A DNA stretch of 64,000 nt from Roseateles sp. (lineage in GTDB: Bacteria; Pseudomonadota; Gammaproteobacteria; Burkholderiales; Burkholderiaceae_C): contig JAFALK010000046.1 in assembly GCA_019234295.1 (NCBI GenBank), forward strand, positions 85,172 through 149,171, in the 5' to 3' direction. The notes beneath the pieces are model-generated. The model had not been told where the DNA came from and made no database searches. It saw only the letters and a list, made by a program, of their open reading frames with translations. Of the stretch, positions 57,564 to 64,000 are shown in pieces. A program made the position numbers and the translations under genes. Every line of letters begins with the position of its first letter. The stretch's first letter is position 1.

Positions 57564-58771
57564 CGAATCAAGTACTCATGGCTGGCAGTCATGCGAGGGC
57601 CTTCTCGCGAGCAGCCGCCATCATCGCCATCGCCGGTGGCCTGAGCTTTAGCGCGCTTGCCGGCCCCAAGGAGGACATCGAAGCTGCCATGAAGGCGCAC
57701 GATTGGCAGCGCGCCGACGAGATGCTGCAAAAGACACTCGCCGGACACCCGAAGAACGCGATGGCGCACTATTGGCGGGCCGAAGTCCAGCTCGAGCTGG
57801 GAGGCATGGAAATCGCCGACGAGGAGCTCCAGGCAGCCAAGCGCATCGATCCTGACCATACGTTTGCGTCGAGTGCCGAGGGTCTGGCAAGGCTCGAGTC
57901 GGCGATCAATGCAGGCAAGCAGTCCAAGGTGGCGCAAGCCCGCTCGTCTGCGCCTGTCGAGACGGCACCCCAGGCGCCCTTGGCCGCTGCCGCCCAATCC
58001 GAACAGGTGGCGCCGCCACTCAGGGCCGAACCAGAGCCACGGCCTAGCAAGTTGCGCTGGGGCTACATCTTCTTGGCGCTGTTTGGGGTGGTGGTTGTCA
58101 TTTGGCTGTTCGCAGCCAGCGGCAGAAGGAAGGCCGCCGAGAACCTTGAGCGCGAGCGAGCCCGCGTGCGCGACATGCTGAATGATGTCAGCGGACAACT
58201 TCAAACAGCGATGAAGTGGAGCGATGGGCAGGCTGAGCTGAGTCAGGAGCAGCGGCTCGGGAATCACGACGTCCTGAATTCGCTCAGAAGCCAGGTCGAC
58301 GCTGCGATCGCTGGACTTCCCAGGGCGACCGAGTTCACCGCCGCCTTGGAACTGGTTGACCGGGTCCCGGACGAAATCGCAACCATGCGCGGCGAGGAAA
58401 AGCCCAGTGAGCGGCGGGCTCGGGAAGCTGAAGCCGAATCACAGCGTCAGCACGAGCTGGACATGGAAAGGGCGCGCGCCTCGCAGTCTGCAGGGTACGC
58501 GCAAGGGCCGGTCGTTGTCCGTTCCGGCGGGGGCGGGATTGGTGACGTGGCTACTGGTTTCGTGCTTGGCAGCATGCTGAGCGGTCACCGAGAAGGCAGC
58601 GCCCGCCCCGGCATAGGAGCAGACTACGACAACAGGCCGCTGCACATTGATGAAGAGCGTCAAAGCGGCTTGAAAGCGACCGATGAGTTTGAGGTTGACG
58701 TTGGAGGCCAAGCGAGTGGAGACGGGGACTTTGGCTTCGATCCGGGCGGAGGCAATGATTCGACTTTTTGA
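57560..58771 (+). CDS. Membrane protein with TPR-like ectodomain, unknown
   Basis: 403-residue protein. Signal or first membrane segment about residues 15-34; a TPR-like pair (DWQRADEMLQKTLAGHPKNAMAHYWRAEVQLELGGMEIADEELQAAKRIDP) about 47-105; an Ala/Pro linker; a membrane helix (about 169-188); then a charged helical, coiled-coil-like cytoplasmic part (REAEAESQRQHELDMERARAS) and a Gly/Asp-rich tail (GGGGIGDVATGFVLGSMLSG, FGFDPGGGNDSTF). GGGAGA precedes the ATG, which overlaps the previous stop. Not recognised beyond TPR; probably works with its neighbour. Confidence 0.7.
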   Translation: MTNQVLMAGSHARAFSRAAAIIAIAGGLSFSALAGPKEDIEAAMKAHDWQRADEMLQKTLAGHPKNAMAHYWRAEVQLELGGMEIADEELQAAKRIDPDHTFASSAEGLARLESAINAGKQSKVAQARSSAPVETAPQAPLAAAAQSEQVAPPLRAEPEPRPSKLRWGYIFLALFGVVVVIWLFAASGRRKAAENLERERARVRDMLNDVSGQLQTAMKWSDGQAELSQEQRLGNHDVLNSLRSQVDAAIAGLPRATEFTAALELVDRVPDEIATMRGEEKPSERRAREAEAESQRQHELDMERARASQSAGYAQGPVVVRSGGGGIGDVATGFVLGSMLSGHREGSARPGIGADYDNRPLHIDEERQSGLKATDEFEVDVGGQASGDGDFGFDPGGGNDSTF

Positions 58772-59113
58772 TTCAGGACACGGCTGAGAAAAGGCATGGC
58801 TGCTTGCGGCAGCCGATGCCCACGTCCAATCGGTGCGTTCAAGGTGCGCTGAAAACGGACAAATTGGCCGTCGTCGTCCGCGTCGTCAAGCCCCCACGCA
58901 GGAGCGATGGGGAAATCAGGCAACGACGGCGTACGTCGCGCTGACGCGCGCAAAGACCGCGGTTGCGCTCGCGCTGCTCGGCATTTCGGCGAAGCCGAAG
59001 GCACAGGACGTCGAAGCGCTGGCCGCTCTCACGCAAGCCGAGCTGAAACAGCTCGAGTTGTTCAACGAGATCTTGGCCGAGGCCGACACGAAGCAAAGGG
59101 CTCTGGCTGTGCG
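58772..59113. other. 342-base stretch without a confident gene
   Basis: Between the unknown membrane gene and the small gene behind the P-type ATPase. The plus strand holds a coding-like but startless segment, about 58920-59130, reading TTAYVALTRAKTAVALALLG and then a charged amphipathic helix (AELKQLELFNEILAEADTKQ). The first part resembles the YVALTRAK motif of UvrD-type helicases, but too little is present to name it. It may be a gene remnant. No terminator or promoter is clear. Confidence 0.4.
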
Positions 59114-59338
59114 TCAGAAGGCCAGTCGCTTGGCCACCCAGTCGCTTGGCCACCCAGTCGCCGTGGCGAGCACGCCGGCCGCGAAGTGCGCCACGATCCA
59201 GAGTTCAGGGAAATCACGCGACAGCATCGGAGACAGGAACGACGAGAGCTGCGGGTCGAGCAGCACAAGCAGGGTCGCCAAGGTAGCGAAATGCCCGTAC
59301 CGCGCATTGAGCCCACCGGTGAGTGGGTGGCGGTTCAT
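59114..59338 (-). CDS. Small hydrophobic protein behind the P-type ATPase
   Basis: 74 residues from ATG 59338, which overlaps the ATPase stop (ATGA). Two hydrophobic stretches (HFATLATLLVLLDPQLSSFL and LWIVAHFAAGVLATATGW) suggest an inner-membrane protein. The overlap and good hydrophobic pattern favour a real, translationally coupled gene. The last dozen codons run through a 16-bp tandem repeat, so its present C-terminus may be altered. No family recognised. Confidence 0.5.
   Translation of the reverse strand: MNRHPLTGGLNARYGHFATLATLLVLLDPQLSSFLSPMLSRDFPELWIVAHFAAGVLATATGWPSDWVAKRLAF
59124..59161. repeat. 16-bp tandem repeat, 2.4 copies
   Basis: AGTCGCTTGGCCACCC occurs at 59124-59139 and again at 59140-59155, followed by AGTCGC. 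The unit is not a multiple of three, so a change in copy number would shift the frame of the small gene ending at 59114. Confidence 0.85.
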
Positions 59339-61881
59339 GGCCGCTCGAGACACCGGCGTACGCCCAGGATTCCCAGCAGCGTCACGAGGGTCACGGCGAC
59401 CACGGCGACGGCGAGGTCCGCCGCATCCGGGACATTGAAACGCATCATCTCCCGCAGGCCCGGATGGAGCAGCGCAGCCGCGAGCGCCAAGGTCGCTAAC
59501 GCCGTGATCAGCCAGAACGGGCGGAAGTCCTCCGCACCGAGCGCGCGCCAGCCCAGGCCCGCGGTGGCATTGACCCCGGCCAGCAGCAGGTTGCCCACGG
59601 TCAGTCCGGTGAAGGTGAGTGCGCGCGCGGTGTCTTCCGCCAAGCCGCCGCGTAGCGCCATCAGGTAGACCCCGAGAGTGGCGAGGAGCACCGCCCCCCC
59701 CTGAATGGCGCCGCGGATCAGCATCGGCCAGCCCGCGACGGCCGCGTCGCCTCGGCGCGGCGGCTGCCGCATCAGATTCGGATCTTCGGCAGCGCCTTCG
59801 AATGCCAGCGAGCAAGCGGGATCAATCACCATCTGCGTGAGGACCACGTGCACCGGCAGCATGACCGGCGGCAGCCCAACAAGGACCGGAATGAACACGA
59901 GGCCCGCGATCGGCACATGGATGGCCGTGATGTACGTCATCACCTTGCGCAGATTGTCGAAGATCCGCCGGCCTGTGCGCACTCCCGCCACGATGTGCCC
60001 GAAATCATCATCCAGGAGCACGAGGCCGGCCGCCTGGCGCGCCACCTCCGTTCCACGGGCGCCCATGGCGATGCCGATGTCCGCAGCCTTCAGCGCCGGC
60101 GCGTCATTCACGCCGTCACCCGTCATTGCAACGATCTCTCCATTGGCCTGGAATGCCTGCACGAGGCGCAGCTTCTGCTCCGGAAGCACGCGCGCGAATA
60201 CACGCACTTCTCTCAGGGTGCAGCGCAGGTCCGCGTCGTTAAGAGCTTCCAGCTGATGGCCGGCGAGCGCGCCGGCCCTTGTATCGATGCCGGCCTGCCG
60301 GGCGATGGCGAGGGCCGTGGCCGCGTGGTCCCCGGTGATCATCGCAACGGCTATGCCGGCGCTTCGCGCTTGCGCGACCGCAGCCGGGACGCCCGGGCGT
60401 AGCGGATCCTCGAACGCCACGAAGCCCAGAAAATCGAATTCGTAGTCGTGCTGCCGGGACGCCAGGCGCCGGCTCGGCCCGCGCCCCGAGGCGACGGCCA
60501 GCACGCGCAGCCCCTGCGCGGCAAGCTCGCGCACGCGCTCGGCCACGGCCGCTGTCGCCGGCGCCGAAAGGTGGCACAGGTCGGCAACAGCTTCGGGCGC
60601 ACCCTTGGCCGCCAGGACGTGCTCTCCATCGACGACCTTCCACGCGTGCGACACGGCCAAAAGCTCCGGGGTCAACGGATATTCCCGAGCCAGGCTCCAG
60701 TCTGTATGGAGGTGTTCGGTCTTCGCGAGCAGCCGTTCACCAGCCTCTCGCAGCGCGCGGTCGATCGGGTCGGCGCTGTACGGCCGAGACGAAAGTACCG
60801 CGAATTCCAGCACCCGGTGCAGGGGTTCCGGGAGCCCATCGGAGGCGCTGAGGTCGATCTCTGACGTACCGGAAACGAGGCGGCGCAGGCGCATCCGGTT
60901 CTCGGTCAAGGTGCCGGTCTTGTCGACACAGAGCAAGGTCGCGGCGCCCAGCGCCTCGACCACCGCCGGTCGCCGTGCGAGGACCTTGGCCCGGGCCAAG
61001 CGCCACGCCCCAAGTGCCAGAAACACCGTGAGCACCAGCGGGAATTCCTCGGGCAGCGTGGCCATGCCCAGTGCGATGCCAGCGAGTACCCCCTGCGTCC
61101 AGGCGCTACTGACCAGCCCGATCCAGAGCGCGAGCAAGGCGCTGAGCGCCAGGGCCAGCAATCCGAACAGGCGCGCGGCTCGACGCATGTGCTGCTGCAG
61201 CGACGTCGGAGCCGTATCGATTGTCGCGAGCGAGGCGCCAAGCGCGCCCACTTGGGTCTGGCGGCCGATTGCGAGCACCTCGCAGGCACCGTGGCCGGAC
61301 ACGACCAGCGTGCTCGCATACACAAAAGGAGCGTCGTCTCCGCCGGGACGCGCATGAGCCGGGACCGCGTCCCCTCCATGCGCGACCTTCCGCACGGGGA
61401 CAGACTCGCCGCTCAGTAATGACTCGTCGACGGTGACACCTTCGGCATCCCGCAGGACGGCGTCGGCCGCGACCCGATCGCCTTCGGCCAGCAGGAACAG
61501 ATCCCCGGGCACGAGCTCGCGTGCCGGAATGACCAGCACTTTCCCGTCGCGCACGACCCGGACTTGCGGCGCCGCGAGCATGCGCAGCGCATCGAGTGCC
61601 CGTTCACTGCGGCGCTCCTGGAAAACGGCAAGCCCCACCGTCACCAGTGCGAAGAAGGCAAGGAGCAAGCCTTCGCGGATGTCGCCGATCACTGCGTAGA
61701 TCGCAGCGGCGATCACCAGCAGCAGGAACATTGGTTCCATGGCGACACTCCGCAGCGTGCGGCCCAAGGCGCGCCGCTCGCCGTCTTCGATGTCGTTGTA
61801 TCCCGCATCCCCACGGCGCACGAGTGCCTCTGCGGTGCTGAGTCCACGCAAGCTGGGTGCGAACGGCTCGGCGGTGCTCAT
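59335..61881 (-). CDS. Cation-transporting P-type ATPase (P2-like)
   Basis: 848-residue ion pump. N-terminal cation-ATPase domain (GLSTAEALVRRGDAGYNDI), actuator loop SGES (in DESLLSGESVPV), M4 segment ATLPEEFPLVL, phosphorylation Asp320 in CVDKTGTLTENRMRL, nucleotide-binding domain, hinge TGDGVNDAPALKAADIGIAM and a six-helix C-terminal bundle. M4 reads PEEFP rather than PEGLP of calcium pumps and M6 has IDPACSLAFE, so ion specificity is uncertain. ATG 61881 is 16 bases behind phaC; the operon probably responds to low oxygen through the box upstream of phaC. Stop overlaps the next small gene. Confidence 0.9.
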   Translation of the reverse strand: MSTAEPFAPSLRGLSTAEALVRRGDAGYNDIEDGERRALGRTLRSVAMEPMFLLLVIAAAIYAVIGDIREGLLLAFFALVTVGLAVFQERRSERALDALRMLAAPQVRVVRDGKVLVIPARELVPGDLFLLAEGDRVAADAVLRDAEGVTVDESLLSGESVPVRKVAHGGDAVPAHARPGGDDAPFVYASTLVVSGHGACEVLAIGRQTQVGALGASLATIDTAPTSLQQHMRRAARLFGLLALALSALLALWIGLVSSAWTQGVLAGIALGMATLPEEFPLVLTVFLALGAWRLARAKVLARRPAVVEALGAATLLCVDKTGTLTENRMRLRRLVSGTSEIDLSASDGLPEPLHRVLEFAVLSSRPYSADPIDRALREAGERLLAKTEHLHTDWSLAREYPLTPELLAVSHAWKVVDGEHVLAAKGAPEAVADLCHLSAPATAAVAERVRELAAQGLRVLAVASGRGPSRRLASRQHDYEFDFLGFVAFEDPLRPGVPAAVAQARSAGIAVAMITGDHAATALAIARQAGIDTRAGALAGHQLEALNDADLRCTLREVRVFARVLPEQKLRLVQAFQANGEIVAMTGDGVNDAPALKAADIGIAMGARGTEVARQAAGLVLLDDDFGHIVAGVRTGRRIFDNLRKVMTYITAIHVPIAGLVFIPVLVGLPPVMLPVHVVLTQMVIDPACSLAFEGAAEDPNLMRQPPRRGDAAVAGWPMLIRGAIQGGAVLLATLGVYLMALRGGLAEDTARALTFTGLTVGNLLLAGVNATAGLGWRALGAEDFRPFWLITALATLALAAALLHPGLREMMRFNVPDAADLAVAVVAVTLVTLLGILGVRRCLERP

Positions 61882-61897
61882 GGTGGGGGAGCGCGCT

Positions 61898-63685
61898 TCA
61901 GCGCTGGAAGACATACTCCCCGGGCGCATTGCACAACGGCGGCAGGCCGTGCGCCGGGTTGCCGAGCATGGGGGGGGCGACCTGCGGGCCGGAGCGTGCG
62001 GCGATCCATGCCTGCCAGGCCGGCCACCAGGAACCGGCCTGCGCGCTCGCCCGCTGGACCCAAGTGTCAGGATCCAGATGACGGTCTCCGCGCACGTGAG
62101 TGGCGATCTGGTAGGAAGACGGCGCCTTGCCGCCGGGCGGATTGACCACGCCCACGTTATGTCCGCCGCTGGCGAGCACGAAAGTGAGGTCCGTCTCCGT
62201 GACGAGATGCAGCTTGTACACCGAGCGCCACGGCGCGACGTGATCGCGGGTCGTGCCGACTGCGAAGACCGGTCCGGCGATATCCAGCAGGCTTACCGCT
62301 CGTCCGTCGACCTGGTATCGTCCCTCCGCCAAGTCGTTCTCCAGGAATAGATGCTGCAGGTATTCGCTGTGCATCCGGTATGGCATGCGCGTCGCATCCG
62401 CATTCCAGGCCATGAGGTCCGTCGTGACGGGTCGCTCGCCGAGGAGGTAGTCCGACACGCGCCGGGACCAAATCAAGTCGTTGGACCGCAAGAGCTGGAA
62501 TGCCCCTGCCATTTGGCGCGTGTCTAGAAATCCCTGGGCTGCCATCATGTCCTGCAGCAGGCTGACCTGGCTGTGATTGATGAACAGTGTGAGCTCGCCT
62601 GCTTCTTCGAAATCCACCTGGGCGGCCAGCAGGGTGATGCTCGCCAGTCGGTCGTCGGCGTCGCGCGCCATGGCCGCAGCGGCGATGGCCAGCAGCGAGC
62701 CCCCCAGGCAATAACCGGTGGCGTGGACCTTTTGCCCCGGCGTGATCTTGCCAATCGCACCAAGCGCTTCCCTGATGCCCAGGCGCAAGTAATCGTCCAT
62801 CGAGACGTCGCGATCGGCCGGTGCCGGGTTCTTCCACGAGATCATGAACACGGTGTGGCCGCGCTCGACGAGGTATCGCACCAGGGAATTGGCGGGTGAC
62901 AAATCCAAGATGTAGAACTTCATGATCCAGGCGGGAACGATGAGGATCGGCTCTGGATGCACAGAATCGGTCCGAGGCTCGTACTGGATCAGCTCAATCA
63001 AGGCATTGCGCAGTACGACCTTTCCGGGCGTCACCGCCACCTGCACGCCCGGCACGAATGCGGCGCTGCCGGCCGGCGGCTCGCCCAGAAGTGCGCGGCG
63101 TGTGTCTTCGGCGAAATTCTGCGCGCCGCGCACGAAGTTCAGTCCGCCGCTCGCCTTGGTGGCTGCGAGTACTTCGGGGTTCATCGCCGGCATGTTGGAC
63201 GGAGCCCAGGTATCGAGCATCTGCCTGACGCAGAAGGTGACCACCTGCTCGTGTTGCGGCGTCACGCCATGCACGTCCGTGGTGGCGTTGTGCCACCACT
63301 GCTGCTGCAGCAAGAACGCTTGGTAGATCGCATTGAAGGGCCAGTGCTGCCAGGCATCTGTCGAAAAGCGCTTGTCCTGCGGCAGCGGATCGATGCATGG
63401 GGCGACAGCCCCGCCGTGCACGGCACGCTCGAGAAACCAGGCGTAGCGCAGGCACTTGCGCGCGAACTTGCGCGCGAGTTCGACGTGCTTGCCGGGTGAG
63501 GTCGCTAGGTGCAGCAGCCAGTCGTCGAAGGCAAGGGCGATGGCCGCAGGGGAGATGCCGAGGGTCGCGCGCGCCACCATCGCCTGCGCGAAGCGATCAG
63601 CCTCGCGCGCCGCCAAGGCGGCCGTGTCGACGGGCTCGTCAGAGGGCCGGGCCAAATGACATGCCGGAAGTTCGGCGGATTTCAT
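61898..63685 (-). CDS. phaC: Poly(3-hydroxyalkanoate) synthase
   Basis: 595-residue PHA synthase that polymerises 3-hydroxyacyl-CoA into storage polyester. The catalytic Cys326 sits in the lipase-like box GYCLGG, His509 in SGGHNVGVV, and the catalytic Asp in the GTTRDHVAPW region. N-terminal part FNAIYQAFLLQQQWW and ILIVPAWIMKFYILDLSPANSLVRYL are typical. A phaA/phaB/phaP neighbour is absent; instead a P-type ATPase follows, an arrangement found in oxygen-limited regulons. ATG 63685 is taken, but the short distance from the upstream regulatory box leaves a later start possible. Confidence 0.92.
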   Translation of the reverse strand: MKSAELPACHLARPSDEPVDTAALAAREADRFAQAMVARATLGISPAAIALAFDDWLLHLATSPGKHVELARKFARKCLRYAWFLERAVHGGAVAPCIDPLPQDKRFSTDAWQHWPFNAIYQAFLLQQQWWHNATTDVHGVTPQHEQVVTFCVRQMLDTWAPSNMPAMNPEVLAATKASGGLNFVRGAQNFAEDTRRALLGEPPAGSAAFVPGVQVAVTPGKVVLRNALIELIQYEPRTDSVHPEPILIVPAWIMKFYILDLSPANSLVRYLVERGHTVFMISWKNPAPADRDVSMDDYLRLGIREALGAIGKITPGQKVHATGYCLGGSLLAIAAAAMARDADDRLASITLLAAQVDFEEAGELTLFINHSQVSLLQDMMAAQGFLDTRQMAGAFQLLRSNDLIWSRRVSDYLLGERPVTTDLMAWNADATRMPYRMHSEYLQHLFLENDLAEGRYQVDGRAVSLLDIAGPVFAVGTTRDHVAPWRSVYKLHLVTETDLTFVLASGGHNVGVVNPPGGKAPSSYQIATHVRGDRHLDPDTWVQRASAQAGSWWPAWQAWIAARSGPQVAPPMLGNPAHGLPPLCNAPGEYVFQR

Positions 63686-63718
63686 GGAGCCAGCGTAGCG
63701 CCCGAAATTCTCGAGTAC

Positions 63719-63732
63719 TTGACTTCCATCAA
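63719..63732. promoter_or_regulatory. FNR/ANR-like box upstream of phaC
   Basis: TTGAC-TTCC-ATCAA (63719-63732) differs by one base from the FNR/ANR consensus TTGAT-N4-ATCAA. Its centre is 40 bases from the phaC ATG. If it activates from -41.5, transcription would start at or next to the ATG. A -10-like TACGCT on the minus strand (63697-63692) fits that spacing. It could also serve a divergent gene beyond the window. Confidence 0.65.
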
Positions 63733-64000
63733 TGCAGACCGGCTCGTGGGATCAGCCAGGCGGGCTGTTGTGGGCCGCTGTGGAGTTGGTGGTGAATGGC
63801 CACACGTCGATGCTGCATAGGCAGGATCGAGACCGGCCCTTTGCGGACGAATGCCAATGACCGTACATGGACGCCCCCGGTTTGCCAAGCAATCAGTTGA
63901 TGACGGCATGAAGGTTCGATTGCACCCGTACATTCGGACTTTTGCTGCGGCTTGTCACCGCTGTCCCTGATGGGATTTGCTGGTCGGCTCCTCAATCGGT
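63733..64000. other. Right edge, no confident gene
   Basis: 268 bases after the FNR-like box. Minus-strand open frames of 83 and 88 codons lie here, but they overlap the regulatory box or run off without family features. No promoter, repeat or RNA could be supported. Probably an intergenic region before a gene outside the window. Confidence 0.4.

Noticed and set aside
58833..59438. 201-codon plus-strand frame taken as a full gene
   Set aside because: Its first and last thirds are low-quality and antisense to the small membrane gene; only the middle looks coding, so it is reported as a remnant instead.
59339..59815. Upstream part of a 233-codon minus-strand frame over the ATPase 3' end
   Set aside because: It is out of frame with the ATPase and rich in Arg/Gly; only the last 74 codons after ATG 59338 look protein-like.
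63682..63995. Two minus-strand frames at the right edge
   Set aside because: They overlap the FNR-like box or the phaC start, have no recognisable motif and no ribosome site.

Overview
The window looks like one chromosomal segment of a GC-rich betaproteobacterium of the order Burkholderiales (Rubrivivax/Leptothrix/Roseateles-like). This rests on the nuoL-nuoM-nuoN run followed by a DUF2818 gene, the overall gene content, the PA2778/PA2779 pair and the GC-rich third codon positions; the genus is inference. I see no rRNA, tRNA, CRISPR array, insertion sequence or prophage.

Layout. 1-5.1 kb: 3' end of a complex I operon (nuoL partial, nuoM, nuoN), then a tightly packed tail of DUF2818, a NUDIX hydrolase and DUF1178. 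5.2-9.6 kb: a two-gene RND efflux operon ending at an intrinsic terminator that lies inside the convergent FAD-oxidase gene. 9.6-12.6 kb: FAD-linked oxidase, DUF2069 and YihY. 12.6-15.4 kb: an XRE-cupin regulator facing kbl-tdh (threonine to glycine) across a perfect palindrome. 15.5-20.2 kb: MipA/OmpV protein, DUF962, alpha/beta hydrolase, CBS protein, aroC, MFS transporter. 20.3-24.7 kb: a second RND operon whose pump gene is cut by one in-frame amber codon. 24.7-28.4 kb: DHH phosphoesterase, a Cys/Met-type PLP enzyme and a tandem-repeat membrane protein. 28.5-34.6 kb: gcvT-gcvH-gcvP-sdaA behind a tandem glycine riboswitch. 34.6-38.2 kb: QseB/QseC-like two-component system and a DegP/DegQ protease. 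38.3-43.6 kb: unknown gene, PafA-like phosphatase, large TolB/amidohydrolase fusion. 43.6-45.8 kb: sulfide-stress cluster (persulfide-dioxygenase-like MBL protein facing a BigR/SqrR-type ArsR and two YeeE/YedE transporters). 45.8-49.2 kb: DUF599 protein, PA2778 peptidase, PA2779 protein, beta-propeller lipoprotein. 49.2-52.9 kb: LysR, quinone-oxidoreductase-like MDR, D-aminoacylase lipoprotein. 53.1-55.1 kb: arsenic operon arsR-arsI-arsC-aqpS. 55.2-58.8 kb: three exported or membrane proteins of unknown role. 58.8-59.1 kb: non-genic stretch with a coding-like remnant. 59.1-63.7 kb: PHA synthase, P-type ATPase and a small membrane protein behind an FNR/ANR-like box.

How parts fit. Threonine can be converted by Tdh and Kbl to glycine plus acetyl-CoA. 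Glycine can enter the riboswitch-controlled cleavage system, and serine made from glycine can be deaminated by SdaA to pyruvate, so the window holds most of a threonine/glycine/serine catabolic route. Two separate ArsR-family clusters handle reactive sulfur and arsenic. Control signals readable in the DNA include two palindromic operators, a LysR-type inverted repeat, a QseB/PmrA-like direct repeat shared by two divergent promoters, two interleaved near-consensus sigma70 promoters, three intrinsic terminators or terminator-like hairpins with T tracts, and three convergent gene pairs that share one CTAG as stop codon on both strands.
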